Assembly (NCBI RefSeq): GCF_024139115.2
Contig: NC_085141.1
Coordinates: forward strand, 428,066,338-428,130,337
DNA: 64,000 nt
Origin: Armigeres subalbatus
Lineage: Eukaryota; Arthropoda; Insecta; Diptera; Culicidae
Reading direction: 5' to 3'
Shown here: in pieces, positions 12,130-23,965 of the stretch
How the letters are laid out: each line of letters starts with the position of its first letter
How positions within the stretch are numbered: position 1 is the first letter of the stretch
Program-made: the position numbers and the translations under genes
The notes under the pieces: generated by a model
The model's input: the letters and a program-made list of their open reading frames with translations, nothing else
Told to the model about the DNA's origin: nothing
Databases searched by the model: none

Positions 12130-12880
12130 GGTTGAATAGTGAATATTGAATAAAGAATAAAGAAGAACAAAAAAATGAATAAAGAATAAATAAAGAAGTA
12201 GAACGAAAAAAAGGAATAAGAAAGAGAAAATGAAGAACAAGGAACGAGGAAGAAAAAAGAAGAAAGATGATAGCAAAAGGAAGAAAGAAAGAAAACGGGA
12301 GAACAAAGAAGGAAGAAAAAAGTGGGATAAAAGGGTTAATTAAGGAATTAACAAGGAATAAGCTTTTAAGGATGAAAGAAGAGGAAACAATGAAGAAGAA
12401 CGTAGAATGAGAAAAGAAGAAAGAACAAGGCAGAAGGAAGAAAAAAAGGAATAAGATGGAAGGAAGAAGGAAAAAGTAAGAATGAAGAAGGAAGAAAAAA
12501 ATAAAAAAGCAGAAAAAAGAACGAAATAGAACGAAGGAAAATGGAAAAAAAAAGATAGATGGAAGACAGAAGGTGGAAGAAAGAAAGAAAAAGATAAAAA
12601 AGGAAGAAAGAAGATGCAGAAGCAAGAAAAAAGATGAAAGAAAAAAAGGAAGAAAGAAGATGGGAGAAAGAAGGAAAAGAAAGAAGAAAAAAGGAAGAAA
12701 AAATACAGAAAAGGAAGAAGGAAGAATGGTGGAAGAAGAAAGGCGGAATTAGAAGAGATAGGAACAAAGGAAGAAGGGAGAAAAAAGAATAAGAATAATA
12801 GAAGAGCAAGGAGAATGGAACGACGAAGGAAGAAAAAAGAAGGAAGAAGGACTAACAAACACGGAAGAATAAAAAATATA
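12130..12880. repeat. Polypurine (GAA/GGAA-rich) tract, about 750 bp
   Basis: The + strand is almost pure A and G with irregular GAAGAAA and AAGGAAG words. The apparent minus-strand proteins (Phe/Leu/Ser only) are composition artefacts, not genes. Confidence 0.85.
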
Positions 12881-13311
12881 GAAGTAATCTTGGCAAGAAT
12901 CAAAAACCAAATTCAAGAATCAAGAACAATAAATAAAGTCTTGTTCCTTTCTATGCTTCTTCCAAATTTCTTGTGCTGTACGGACAAAAAAAAAAGAAAA
13001 AAATGTATCAAAATCGAAAGACAACAAGGAGTCGCAAGAAGAGCAGAACTCTTTATTCCTGTTTGAGCCCCCATTCACGTCAAATGTGTTTTTTTTTCAT
13101 TAAAATCTGTTACTCGTGATTTTTTTGCCATTCGTGTTTCAGCCTTTTGTTATTTCAGCCTTATGTAAGTGATCACGATACTCGCGTGCCGTCACTCGAA
13201 GGACTTCCTTCGCTAATTTTAATTAGCCCCGAAAAGTGCACCGCAATGCGAAATCTTCACTAAACGAGCCACTAATTGCATGTATCGTCTGGGACTTTTG
13301 CGACTGAATAA
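12881..13311. other. No gene recognised
   Basis: AT-rich sequence between the polypurine tract and the next MITE. No coding or RNA signal seen. Confidence 0.45.
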
Positions 13312-13634
13312 GGGCCTGTTCAAATATTACGTAACGCGAAAAACGTTGTTTTTAAGAACCCCCACCCGCGTAACAAATGCAATTTTTTGAAAAAGATCTT
13401 AATTTCAGTAGAATATAAAGGGCAGTGCAATAAATAATGATCTATTGTATATTTCATGCTATTTCAAAGATAATGAAATTTTTTTGAATTTTTCAAAATA
13501 TTTTCTCGCTATGCAAACGATTTGTTACGCGTAACAATATTTCTAATGACCCCCTATATTTTTCGTAACAAATCGTAAGAAAAATCAAACAACCCCCCAC
13601 CCCCTATTGCGTTACGTAATATTTGAACAGACAC
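13312..13634. mobile_element. MITE with CTGTTCAAATATTACGTAAC termini
   Basis: Inverted termini of about 22 bases (CTGTTCAAATATTACGTAAC and its complement) around a C-run-rich interior (ACCCCCACCC, CCCCCCACCCCC). No coding frame. Confidence 0.7.
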
Positions 13635-14701
13635 TAATGCTGTCCAATAAGCAGCTCGAAGTTGGTTCCGTCCTGCTCGTTCTTTTTTGTCAACAAATGG
13701 ACAAGAGAGGGATGGGAAGAACTTCGAGCTGCTCATTGGACAACATTAGTGCTGTCCAATGAGAGCTCGAAGTAGCTCGAAGTTTCTCCCTGTCCTGCTC
13801 ATGCCCATTTGTTGACAAAAAAAGAACGAGCAGGACGGGAACAACTTCGAGCTGCTCATTGAACAGTGTGGCGTACTAAATAAGGAACTAGTGCTGTCCA
13901 ATGAGCAGCTCGAAGTAGCTCGAAGTTGTTCCCGTCCTGCTCGTTCTTTTTTGTCAACAAACGGGCATGAGCGTGACAGGAACCAGAGTCTATTATATAT
14001 AGAGTTACGCAAAGAGTGAAGCCAAATCTACCTATTGAACTGTCAAACCGTCTACCTATCGAGCAAAGTAAACAAATGATTGTTGGTAAGGCGGAAGTAT
14101 TGTTATCGCCTGATGATTATTATGGCGAATTAAAACTCATGAATTGAAATGTATTAGATTTGTTCTAGAAACAGCTTCAAAAAACTTCAATACACCCCTC
14201 AATAAAGTTGCAACAAGAAACTCACGTGTTTGCACTCTGTACACTACTAAAAATCCACACATATTTATTGGCAAAAATCCATAGATTTAACTTATGATGT
14301 ATATCAGCGCACACATAATCATTCTCCACACGAACTACTAATAAAATATATGCCCAAATAAACTTTATGTGTGGTCTCGAATTAGCAATTATTTATTTTA
14401 TGTGTGGTTCTATATCGATTATATTAGGGTGGAGCTATTGCAAAAATTTATAACGGCGACACATATATCTTATATAGATATTTTTGGCAGTGTAGGTGAC
14501 TTTGGTTATCGAATTAAAAAGCTTTAGAAGTGATCACTCCCGTGAAGTCACTTGAAGGGTTGAACAAAAATGAAAGTTTTCAACATAATAACAAGAGCAT
14601 CATTCAGAATAAGAGTAAGAAGATCCTCTTTGCGCAACTCTATATAATGTATATAATAGACTCTGACAGGAACTACTTCGAGCTGCTCATTGGATAGCAC
14701 T
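13635..14701. repeat. Three tandem foldback units, third split by a hAT MITE
   Basis: Units at 13635-13748, 13749-13867 and 13890-14701 each begin GTGCTGTCCAATGAGCAGCT or similar and end with its complement. Each carries GTCCTGCTCGTTCTTTTTTG in one or the other orientation. The third is interrupted at 13984-14665. Confidence 0.75.
13984..14665. mobile_element. Non-autonomous hAT element, 682 bp
   Basis: Termini CAGAGTCTATTATATA and TATAATAGACTCTG with subterminal CGCAAAGAG/CTCTTTGCG. Flanked by an exact 8-bp duplication ACAGGAAC (13976-13983 and 14666-14673), the hAT hallmark. No transposase. Confidence 0.85.
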
Positions 14702-15235
14702 ACTAACTTAATTTGCTTCCAGTTTATTTAGCGGTTTCTTAATAACTAACATTTATAATCAGCTGTCTCTAACCAACACCTACTATGATCAATGTTTTAT
14801 TCCGCAGCAACCGTTGTCAGGTAGATACCGATGGCGCAACTTGAATTACAGTGGTGCTTCAATACACCACAACTACTGCCCCTCCAAGTAGCGCGGCGGG
14901 CGGACTATTCGATTCGACCTGGTCATGTATGTTCCATCCGCCTGTCATTGACCTGTTCTGGGTAGTTCATTGGCGTAACTAAGGAAAAACTCTAGGGGCT
15001 AACTTTTTCTATTCTTACAGTCAAACACAAAAAGTTGTTATTTTTGTTCAATAGTCCGCAAGTTGACAAACAGCTATTTCAATACATCCAGTGACAACTT
15101 GAACAGCTCTGACATAAAAATCTGGAAATGTCGTCGGATTCTCAATAACTTTGATACGTAAAAAACTTGGGAGCTTTATATACATAAGATTTTCGAGTTT
15201 TACATATCCATTAGAAATAATTTCAAGTTTTTGTG
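14702..15235. other. No gene recognised
   Basis: No coding frame, RNA gene or clear repeat seen. Confidence 0.4.
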
Positions 15236-15440
15236 GGCTTCATGGCCGTGCGATTAGTGACACCAATCGTCTAGACGCATGTGCTAGGAAGTACGGGTTC
15301 GATTCGACCCGTTAAGGAGGAAACATTTCGTGATCGAAAATTCTCCATTTGTCCTGTCCGTTGCCTCATGCTAAGTGCTCAGTCTGTATGACCTCTGGTC
15401 GAAGAAGGTGTTCCTGTCTTTTTACATTTTAGTTACCTCT
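15236..15440 (+). mobile_element. tRNA-derived SINE fragment
   Basis: Contains a tRNA-like head with TGGCCGTGCGATTAG (A-box-like) and GGGTTCGATTCGACCC (B box), then a unique body ending near CTGTCTTTTTAC. It differs from the Feilai copy at 51919. Confidence 0.55.
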
Positions 15441-15748
15441 CCTTGAAATTTCAGCGATTACCGAGCTTTTTCGGATTTCAAGGACTATGGATTTTTTTTC
15501 GGATTATCAAGATAATTGGAAATTCAATTTTTTTTAATTTTTTTAACTAATTTTATTTGCTAATTATCTAATACATGCATTCATCTCTTAGACTAGGCGT
15601 TCCGTGTTTTCTTAACACTATCATCCTTATTTGCTATGTTATATTTGTAGTTATTATTAATACATTTCAATTGCCTCTGGCAGTTTTTCCTCTGGTTGAA
15701 TTGAACTATGTAGGAATTACAATGTTTTCAACTTAAACTAAACTTAAC

Positions 15749-16859
15749 CTAATTTATACTAAGGGTACAGCTAATCGTTGCAATAGAAGATTGCAACGAT
15801 TTTTGTCTGAAATTGGAAATTATTTTGTTGGACATTTGTTGCAATGTCTCAATATTAGAAATTCTATGAAGTTCATTGGTACTATACCACGGAGGCAACT
15901 TCAGAATCATTTTCAGAATTTTATTTTGAATCCTCTGAAGTGCCTTCTTTCTGGTATTGCAGCAACTAGTCCATATTGGCACAGCATACAACATGGCAGG
16001 TCTAAAAATTTGTTTGTAAATCAAAAGTTTGTTCTTAAGACAAAGTTTTGATTTTCTGTTTATAAGTGGATATAGACACTTACTATATTTGTTACATTTG
16101 ACTTGAAGGCCTTCAATGTGATTTTAAAAGTTAATTTTGATCTAGCAGAAGTCCTAAATATTTAGCTTCGCTAGACCAATTAATTGGAACCCCATTCATA
16201 GTGACAATATGTCTGCTAGAAGGTTTCAAATAAGAAGCTCTCGGCTTATGTGGGAAAATTATAAGCTGAGTTTTGGAAGCATTCGGGGAAATTTTCCATT
16301 TTTGCAAGTAAGTGGAGAAAATATCCAAACTTTTTTGCAATCTACTACAAATGACACGAAGGCTACGCCCTTTGGCTGAAAGGCCCGTGTCATCTGCAAA
16401 CAAAGATTTTTGGCACCCTGGTGGTAAATCAGGTAAGTCAGAAGTAAAAATGTTATACAAAATGGGCCCCAGTATGCTGCCTTGGGGGACACCAGCCCTT
16501 ACAGGTAATCTATCAGATTTAGAATTCTGATAGTTTACCTGCAGTGAGCGATCTGATAAATAATTTTGGATCAGTTTAATAATGTACAGAGGAACATTAA
16601 AATTCATCAATTTTACAATCAAACCTTCATGCCAAACACTGTCAAATGCTTTCTCTATATCAAGAAGAGCAACTCCAGTCGAACATCCTTCAGATTTGTT
16701 GAGCCGAACTAAATTCGTAACTCTTAATAACTGATGAGTGGTTGAATGCCCATGGCGAAAACCAAATTGCTCATCAGCAAAAATAGAATTGTCATTAATA
16801 TGAACCATCATTCTATTTAGAATAATCTTTTCAAACAGTTTGCTTATTGAAGAAAGCAA
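15749..16859 (-). pseudogene. Jockey ORF2 reverse transcriptase (fragment)
   Basis: RT fingers and palm are present from SSISKLFEKI to YLGLLLDQ, including the FADD catalytic box. The downstream thumb region (LPPWYSTNELHRISNIETL) lies in another frame at 16024-15749, so at least one frameshift separates them. Confidence 0.8.
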
Positions 16860-17311
16860 ACTGATTGAGCGATAACTAGAAGCCTCAGCTGGATTTTGTC
16901 CGGCTTCAAAACTGGATCAACTTTGGCGTTTTTCCATTTATCTGGAAAGTATGCCAATTGAAAACATTTGTTAAATAAATTAACCAAAAGGATAAAGAGC
17001 TCTCAGGAAGTTTTTTGATAAGTATGTAGAAAATACCATCATCACCCCTTTCATATTTTTAAATTTTCTAGTAATAGATCTCACTTCATCCAAATTAGTT
17101 TCCAACGAAGGGTCAAAACATTCTCTTGATAGAGAATGTCTTCAAAGCTCCGTGCAGCATGATCCTCAATTGGACTAGTGGACTAGACTAAAATTATGGG
17201 CACTCTCGAACTGCTGAGCAAGTTTTTGAGCCTTTTCGCTATTTGTTAATAAAATTTTATTTCCCTCTTTGAGCGCTGGAATTGGCTTTTGAGGTTTTTA
17301 AGAATTTTTCG

Positions 17312-18421
17312 TTAATTTCCAAAAGGGTTTCGAACTGGAATCCAACTTGAGACATTATTCTCAAAGTTGGTATTTCTCAGAATAGCGAAACGTTTTTTAA
17401 TTTCATTTTGCAAATCTCGCCAAATAACTTTCAACGCGGGATCGCGAGTTCTTTGGTATTGCCTTCGCCTCACATTTTTAAGATGGATCAGTAGCTGAAG
17501 ATCGTCGTCAATAATAATGGAGTTGAATTTAATTTCACATTTGAGAATTGCAATGCCTCTGGCTTCGACAATTAAATTTGTGAAAGATGCGAGAGCATTA
17601 TCAATATCAGTCTTGGTATCCAGAGGAATATCAACATCAAAATTCCTATCGATATACGTTTTATATAAATCCCAATCAGCCCTATGATAATTGAAAGTAG
17701 AGCTGATTGGATTATGAATGGCTTCTTGTGAGATATCAAATGTCACAGGAAGGTGATCAGAGTCAAAGTCAGCATGAGTTACCAATTGGCCACACAGCTG
17801 ACTTGAATCCGTTAAAACCAAATCAATTGTCGAAGGATTTCGAGTGGATGAAAAACAAGTTGGGCCATTGGGATATTGAATAGTATAATATCCCGCAGAA
17901 TAATCTTCAAATAAAATATAGCCGTTGGAATTGCTTTGAGCATTATTCCATGAACGGTGTTGGGCATTGAAGTCACCAATTACGAAGAATTTTGATCTGT
18001 AGCGAGTTAGGATTTGAAGATCAGCTTTCAACGAATTCTTTTTGCTGCCCATTGCATTGAAAAGGCAAATAGGCTGCAATGAAGGAAAATTGACCAAAAT
18101 TTGTTTCAACAGAAACTCCCAAGGTTTCAAAACTTTGGTTTCAAACGAAGAAAATAATTTATGTTTGATACGTCTATTAATGACAATGGCGACCCCACCA
18201 CAGGCGCTGTCAAGACGATCATTTCTGTAGATAAAATAATTTGGATCTCTTTTAATGGAGAGTCCGGGCTTTAAATAAGTTTTTGTTACAATGGTAATAT
18301 GCACATTATGAACTGTTAGGAAGTTGAATAATTCATCTTCCTTACCCTTTAGAGAGCGGGCATTCCAATTTAGAACTTTCACACAATTATTTAGATCCAT
18401 TGAAACGGAGTCCGATAACAA
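17312..18421 (-). pseudogene. Jockey ORF2 endonuclease domain (fragment)
   Basis: Apurinic-type endonuclease domain of about 330 residues with the Asn/Arg start (NWNARSL), GDFNAQ and SDHLP motifs. The frame stops after an N-terminal linker to RT, and the following 450 bases to the RT block carry frameshifts. It would nick target DNA in an active element; here it is a relic. Confidence 0.8.
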
Positions 18422-18472
18422 TTTTTGTGTGTACTTAAAACCAACCTGACCAGCTTCTGGTATGGTAGTTGC

Positions 18473-19675
18473 TTAGAACCTAGCATCACTCATCTGATGC
18501 AAGCGTTCAGTTAAAAAAACACAATCGGAAGCAGTCATGCTACCTGAATCCGCAACATGACCGTTATTTTCCGTTGGGACATGGGTATAAACCTCATTTT
18601 GAGAAGAGAAATTTTGTCTACCAGCAGCGATGTTTGCATACGTAGGTACATTTGAAAAATTGAATTTACTGAAGTGCTTGCTACCCGTTGACGAGCGGCA
18701 AAATTTGTTTGTGAATTGTGGTGGGTATGAATTGCTCGACCGGTAACTGGTTTCGAAATTTGAGCGTTTGAAAATTTCTACCCGTCGAATCTGGGATCCG
18801 ATTGAATTTCCTGTCATCAATTTTGCACGGGAATTCAAAACTTTTGCGTGAAGTGCACTCCCAGAACTTGGATTTATGTTTGCGCCCACAATTAGTGCTC
18901 CTAAGTTTATTGGAATCCTCTCTGACAGGCCACGAGGCGTTGGCGTTAGAGGTTCCACCTTAAATCATGCATTTAGCATCCATGTGACAATGTGTGGCTC
19001 CATGACCCCACTTTTGGCACTTACGGCACTGGGTGGGGTTTTGAATTTCCCCCAGGCCTGCGGAAATGTTCCTATGTAACGCGGATATGGGACATAATAC
19101 AGGCCTTTTCCAATTTCTTCATATTACTTAGTTAATTTTTGTTAAAGTGAACTAAATAAAATTCTTAAGAAAGTACTGGGAAGTACCAGAGTGGGATTTC
19201 TTTTTCATCTTAATTACTTGGACTGGTGAAAATCCAAGTAATTGAGAAATTTCAATTTTAATCTCATCCAGTGATTTATCATCACTGGGGAGACCTTTCA
19301 AGACGACTTTGAACAATCGCTCAGTTTTGTCGTTGTATGTGAAGAATTTATGGCGCTTCTCAGTTAAATACTGAAGAAGACGTTTGCGATCGTCAAAGGA
19401 TCCCGGCAAAACGCGGCAGTCACCCTTCCTAGCAATCTGAAATGAAACCTTGATCCCCTGAAGGTTACTCAAAATCTCATTCCGGAAGCCAGAAAACTCG
19501 GCAACAGATACCACAATTGGGGAATCCTTTGCTTTTTCGCATGAATCGAATCACCTGGACTAGAAGTAGATTCGATTTGCTCAATTTCATCATTAATCAA
19601 ATCGAACTGATTGCTCAGTTCGATTGGAGAAGAATTATTTCCGATATTAGAGTTAGAAGGAATATCTGAATTCAC
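18473..19675 (-). pseudogene. Jockey ORF1 gag-like protein (broken)
   Basis: Fragments in several frames. One (19514-19152) reads FKVVLKGLPSDDKSLDEIK, the gag RNA-binding core of Jockey elements. A zinc knuckle follows. The C-terminal part is at 18958-18473. Stops and frame changes show decay. Confidence 0.65.
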
Positions 19676-20302
19676 CAGCTTCTTTCTATTTTTCCGCGCT
19701 TTGGCAGGACGGTCTTGAAACCTTGTTTCTTTGAAGGAAGTGGAGAATTCAGAGACTCCCCCTTCCTCTTGTTTTTATAAATGCTCATTGCTGAGCGTGG
19801 AGACGTGACCTTCTAAGAGGTTTTTTCCCAGAACGGTGTCCCTGCAGGATTAGCACCGCTTGTCGGAATTTTACTTCCGCAAACGGGTCCAACGTAAAAC
19901 GAAGGCACGGGTCCTTGCAAAGATCGTAACGGGATCAGTGGGTACAAATAGCGCTAAGAAGCACCGTTGAAATTAAAATAGCTTCGGGAGTATTACAAAA
20001 TCAGAAGGGTTATGTACAAGACACAACCGCCCAACGTAAACTACGTAAGGCAGTTTTGTTCATTGAGGATTGTAGTGTCATCATGCATGAATATTTTTAG
20101 AAAATTCATTTGATTACTTATGTCACTGGTTTCGAACAAAACTAGCGTATCTTAAGATATGAAAATTGTTGGATACAATTGTTTAAAAAATTTACTATGA
20201 AAACCCAAATTTAGTCCTCAGAGGTAATGATGCCTTTCTTGGATCCGAATTGCCTACATTTGGGTTAATTGCATATTATTCGGCAACTCGGCCGTACGAA
20301 AA

Positions 20303-20473
20303 CCATTTTTGTTAAATATCTTGGCTGTGCATATGCACAGCATATGTTTCGAAATGGACAAATTGATATGAAATTTGCGAAAAAGAATCCACGTGTCTTG
20401 GAGGGACTCGAACCCTCAACCTCCTACTCTCTAGATAGGCGTGATAACCCCTACACAACAAGACCACTTAAAG
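20303..20473 (-). mobile_element. tRNA-derived SINE, antisense copy
   Basis: On the minus strand a tRNA-like head (20464-20395) is followed by a body of about 90 bases containing the palindrome GCTGTGCATATGCACAGC and a short A tail. The same body, in the opposite orientation, lies at 20866-20994. Confidence 0.6.
20395..20464 (-). tRNA. tRNA-like sequence (SINE head or pseudo-tRNA), anticodon loop CTAGAGA
   Basis: Folds as a tRNA: acceptor GTCTTG/CAAGAC, a D stem GTG/CAC, anticodon stem CCTAT/GTAGG and T arm GAGGG-TTCGAGT-CCCTC. The loop would give anticodon AGA (Ser), but the long variable arm of tRNA-Ser is missing and the D arm resembles other tRNAs. A functional tRNA is therefore doubtful, and the duplicated flank suggests a SINE head. 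Confidence 0.45.
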
Positions 20474-20865
20474 GTCACGTTTGCGGAAAAGCCATCAGAA
20501 TCCGAGTACCAACCTCCACCGCGGTTAGCTCTCTTTTTGCAAATTGAATATCTTTCGGATGCTTGATTTGCCCAATCTCCACATTTGCTTTACTGTTGTA
20601 TATCCACAGCCAAGCGAGTGCACATTGTTTATTAAACGAGAGGATCGCACTCCATGCCCCCCAGCAACGGACTGGGCGGGACGGTATAGAATGCGAATTC
20701 AATCGCACTCTGCTGTGCCAAAGGCTTGCTTGGCTAAAGCATTTGATGAGTTTGATTGCCTTTACGTAAACGGTCGCGTGTACTCAGACGACTAATGACG
20801 GTGAAAGACCGACACTTGATTACAATTAATTGCATATTATTCGGCAACTCGGCCGTACGAAAACC

Positions 20866-20994
20866 AGAGAGTAGGAGGTTGAGGGTTCGAGTCCCTCCAA
20901 GACACGTGGATTCTTTTTCGCAAATTTCATATCAATTTGTCCATTTCGAAACATATGCTGTGCATATGCACAGCCAAGATATTTAACAAAAAAA
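20866..20994 (+). mobile_element. tRNA-derived SINE, sense copy truncated in the anticodon loop
   Basis: The 122 bases 20866-20987 are the inverted copy of 20311-20432 and end in an A8 tail. The copy begins exactly within the anticodon loop (AGAGAGTAGG). A 12-base direct repeat TACATTTGGGTT flanks the whole 20268-20994 block. Confidence 0.6.
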
Positions 20995-21265
20995 ATACAT
21001 TTGGGTTTTGAAGCATTTGATGAAATATTTCAATAGAAGAAGCCCTAGGGGAGCATCCTCTTTTCCGTTTGCAACATTTATTATTCAGAAACATTCCAAT
21101 CATAGGCATATCTTGTTTTTCGTGCATCACTAGAAATCATAAAATGTCAATCATGTACCAAAACCCAATTAATTTGGTTGTGATGCGCGCGAGTAGTAAA
21201 CGTTGCGGACGGGAAAAGAGGGTGTGTGTTATTACAATCTAACTCCCACTGTCTGGCAGTGTCAC

Positions 21266-21646
21266 CAGTGTTGGTAAAATCTCAAAATCTCAAATCTCAT
21301 CGGCGATTCAAACCATGCGTGAGTCAAATCCCATCAGAATTATGGCCGACAGATTTGCTCATGATTTGAATCGCAATTTGCATCATTGCATGATATTTAC
21401 GTGTTCTTCATTGAATTAACTATTTTTCGTCTAAAACAATGGCTAATAATTATATATAAACAAAACATACGTCTCGATTGCGTTTTGACGCTTTTTAGAA
21501 CGACACCATTTTTCGGTGAGTGAGCGAAGCGATGCGATTCTGGCTGAGAAAGTCAAGCGCGATGCTTCTCCTACAGAATCGCAGGCGAGTTAGCTCGTGC
21601 ATGAAACCTCGATGATTCAGATTCGAGTATGATTCTACCAACACTG
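21266..21646. mobile_element. hAT-type MITE, 381 bp
   Basis: Termini CAGTGTTGGTA and TACCAACACTG. Flanks AGTGTCAC (21258-21265) and AGTGTCAT (21647-21654) are an 8-bp duplication with one mismatch. No coding frame. Confidence 0.75.
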
Positions 21647-21654
21647 AGTGTCAT

Positions 21655-22083
21655 TATGGGTAAAATATTCGTGCAAACATTTTATTAATATCATTGCAAG
21701 ACTTTTGAATCAGGGAGCAAGAAGGTGATAGCTCTATTGTATCTCATATAGCCCGTTTCAAGAACGTATGCGTTCCGAAGCTTTTGTCGTGTACAATAAG
21801 TACCGCATTATTGCACCCACGTATTATAAAAATATCTTAAGTGCATTCACACTTCCTGAATCAAAGTTAAATCCTTCTGATTCAGGCGCGCATTTAATTG
21901 GACAAAATATTATTAAGCCGATATAAATATTTTTTTAAATATGTCTCACCCACACCCCCCCTTCGAATTGTTTTGCTCAAAAATAACAACTTGAGGGGCA
22001 TCAAAAAAAATTTCCGGTAAATTTTGAGAACTTTCAAAACATTCTTTAACAAATCCGAGGAGTTTTTTATTTTTTTTTTCCAT
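21655..22083. other. No gene recognised
   Basis: AT-rich with a C run near 21950. No coding or repeat structure identified. Confidence 0.4.
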
Positions 22084-22440
22084 TTTAATATTTATTTTTT
22101 ACTAGCAGACCCGTCGAACTTTGCTTCGCCTAAAATTGATTTATTCTCTGATTAATTCTCGAGTTATGCAGAAATTTTTGGTTCATTTGTATGGGAGCCC
22201 CCCTTTCCAGAAGGGGGAGGCGTTGCAAACCACCACAGAAACATATCTTCTCTTCCAAAACCTCCACACGCCAGATTTGTTTCCATTTGCTTGATCTCGA
22301 GTTATGATGAAATTGGTGTTTCATTTGTATAGGAGCCAGGTTTCAAAGAGAAGAGAGGTCTCTAACCATCTTAAGAACCTTCCCCGGCACCAAAAACCTC
22401 TGAGTAGAAGAAGAAGAAGATTACCTCCTCCCCTTGACTT
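22084..22440. repeat. Dispersed repeat remnant with duplicated segment
   Basis: Starts ACTAGCAGACCCGTCGAAC. A segment with TCTCGAGTTATG and CATTTGTATGGGAGCC occurs at about 22160 and again, diverged, near 22297. It resembles low-coding dispersed repeats of insect genomes; class not determined. Confidence 0.45.
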
Positions 22441-23965
22441 TGCGGAGACCATAATTTTCATGTGTAACGGCCTTATTAGTTTTCAGTTTGCAAAAATGCA
22501 TTTTCCAAAGTCGTTTTTAATATAAATTGATTGCATTACTAGCAAGGGCATTGGCATTGATAACGATTGATCGTCTCATGCCTGCACAAAGATGCCCCTA
22601 TCTGGATCACTTTTTATACACCATGCACTACATTTCGCATGTTTGTTACATTTCTTTCGACCGCGGTCACTAGTCCGGCTCCATTGTTCTACTTTTTGTG
22701 CGAAACACCGCACAAAAAGGAGAGTCCAAAAGCCAACCGCACTGAACGGCGACGGCCGAAACGAGACTCTTGCGGACAAGAAAAGAGGGTGCTGCCAAAA
22801 TGCTCCGATACCCTATTTTACCATTCATAACCCAAAGTTTCAATATAATTGACAAATTGGTAGAGAATTTCCGAATCGATTGATATATAAATCTCAAAAA
22901 TCCATCGGAAGATAAAGGCGCTATTAAAGTTCAAAATCTTACATGATTTCGTGACGGTCTCGAATTTGGAAATTTTCATTTGTCACCCTGTATCTGAGTC
23001 TTCCCCTTAGACGTAGTTCTACGTCAAAACTTCCTTCCGCAAAGAGAGAAAGAACCGCACAGCACGAAAGCACGATGCGGTCTGGTTTGAAATTCAATGT
23101 TTTCGGGAAATAGCAGCAACATCGCTTGAATACTTCACCAGAGAAATCAGAGAAAGGCCTTCAAAATGTCTGCTATTACAGGCATACGATACGTTGTACT
23201 TGGCTATCACAATATCGAAAGGTTTCTCTTAACAATCCTTTTAAAATGCCATGCATCTTTAAGGTGATTATACAATCAAGGGTTTCTACTCCTATTATCA
23301 AAAGCTCAAATCTAGCGTAATAATTGTCGTACAATGCTGAAATTAAAGTCGATTGTTTAGCAGGAGTAAGCAAATAATCTACGGATGTTTCATCCCCATG
23401 GGGGTTATGGTTCTCTCAATTCGTGCTCTTGAAAAATCACTAGAAAAAGCACGTGGTTTCCAAGATGGCCGATTTGTGGCTTTGTTGTATAACCACCTTA
23501 AGGGTTATGTTGGAAAGCTAGAGGTCATAGGCACACTTTAAAAAAATACTCTCAATGCAATGCAACGCAATGTAACCATAAAAATCTTAAGGAGTTGATG
23601 ATTTGCTGATAAATAGAAGTCAAGATTTGTTAGAAATTCTTCGGTAACCTAAGCATCCTGTGTCTCCTGCTCAAGTTAAACAATAGTCTTTTTCATGTTG
23701 TCTAAATATTACAGGCAGTTTATTATTTCACTTGAACTTTCTTTATTCAATCAAAATCTCAGCTATTGTATTTGTTCCGTTTATCTGTTACTTCTATTAT
23801 TTATTCAATCAGCATTGAATCAGCATGAAATATTGTTCCAGCTCCTACATTTATCTCGACAGAGTCCCAAAATGACTGTAACCATGCCCGTCCTATCTAC
23901 CTTGGCTCATTTCTCATTTTGGCAGCACCAATGTCAATGCATAGGTGATAAGCACATCTAAAATA
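22441..23965. other. No gene recognised
   Basis: Only short ORFs with no familiar motif. No repeat structure that I can delimit. Confidence 0.4.

Larger units (their letters stand above)
15525..19990 (-). mobile_element. Decayed Jockey-clade non-LTR retrotransposon
   Basis: Minus-strand order is gag-like ORF1 (19675-18470), endonuclease (18421-17312), reverse transcriptase (16859-16131 and beyond) and an A-rich 3' end near 15530. ORF1 keeps a CCHC knuckle (CRKCQKWGHGATHC, about 19040-19000) followed by a stop. The endonuclease shows LNWNARSLKGK, GDFNAQHRSW and SDHLPVTFD. The RT shows FADEQFGFRHGHST, GVPQGSILGPILYN and SLFADDTG. Several frameshifts and stops make it inactive. The arrangement fits Jockey or Juan-like elements common in mosquitoes. 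Confidence 0.85.

Noticed and set aside
12032..12903. Long minus-strand ORFs of Phe/Leu/Ser (up to 197 residues)
   Set aside because: They are translations of a polypurine tract; several frames are open at once and composition explains them.
218..14701. CRISPR-like arrays
   Set aside because: Repeats here are inverted MITE arms or tandem hairpins in a eukaryotic genome; no regular spacers.
20395..20464. Functional tRNA-Ser(AGA) gene
   Set aside because: No long variable arm, and its 3' half is duplicated in a SINE-like unit nearby; kept only as a tRNA-like sequence.
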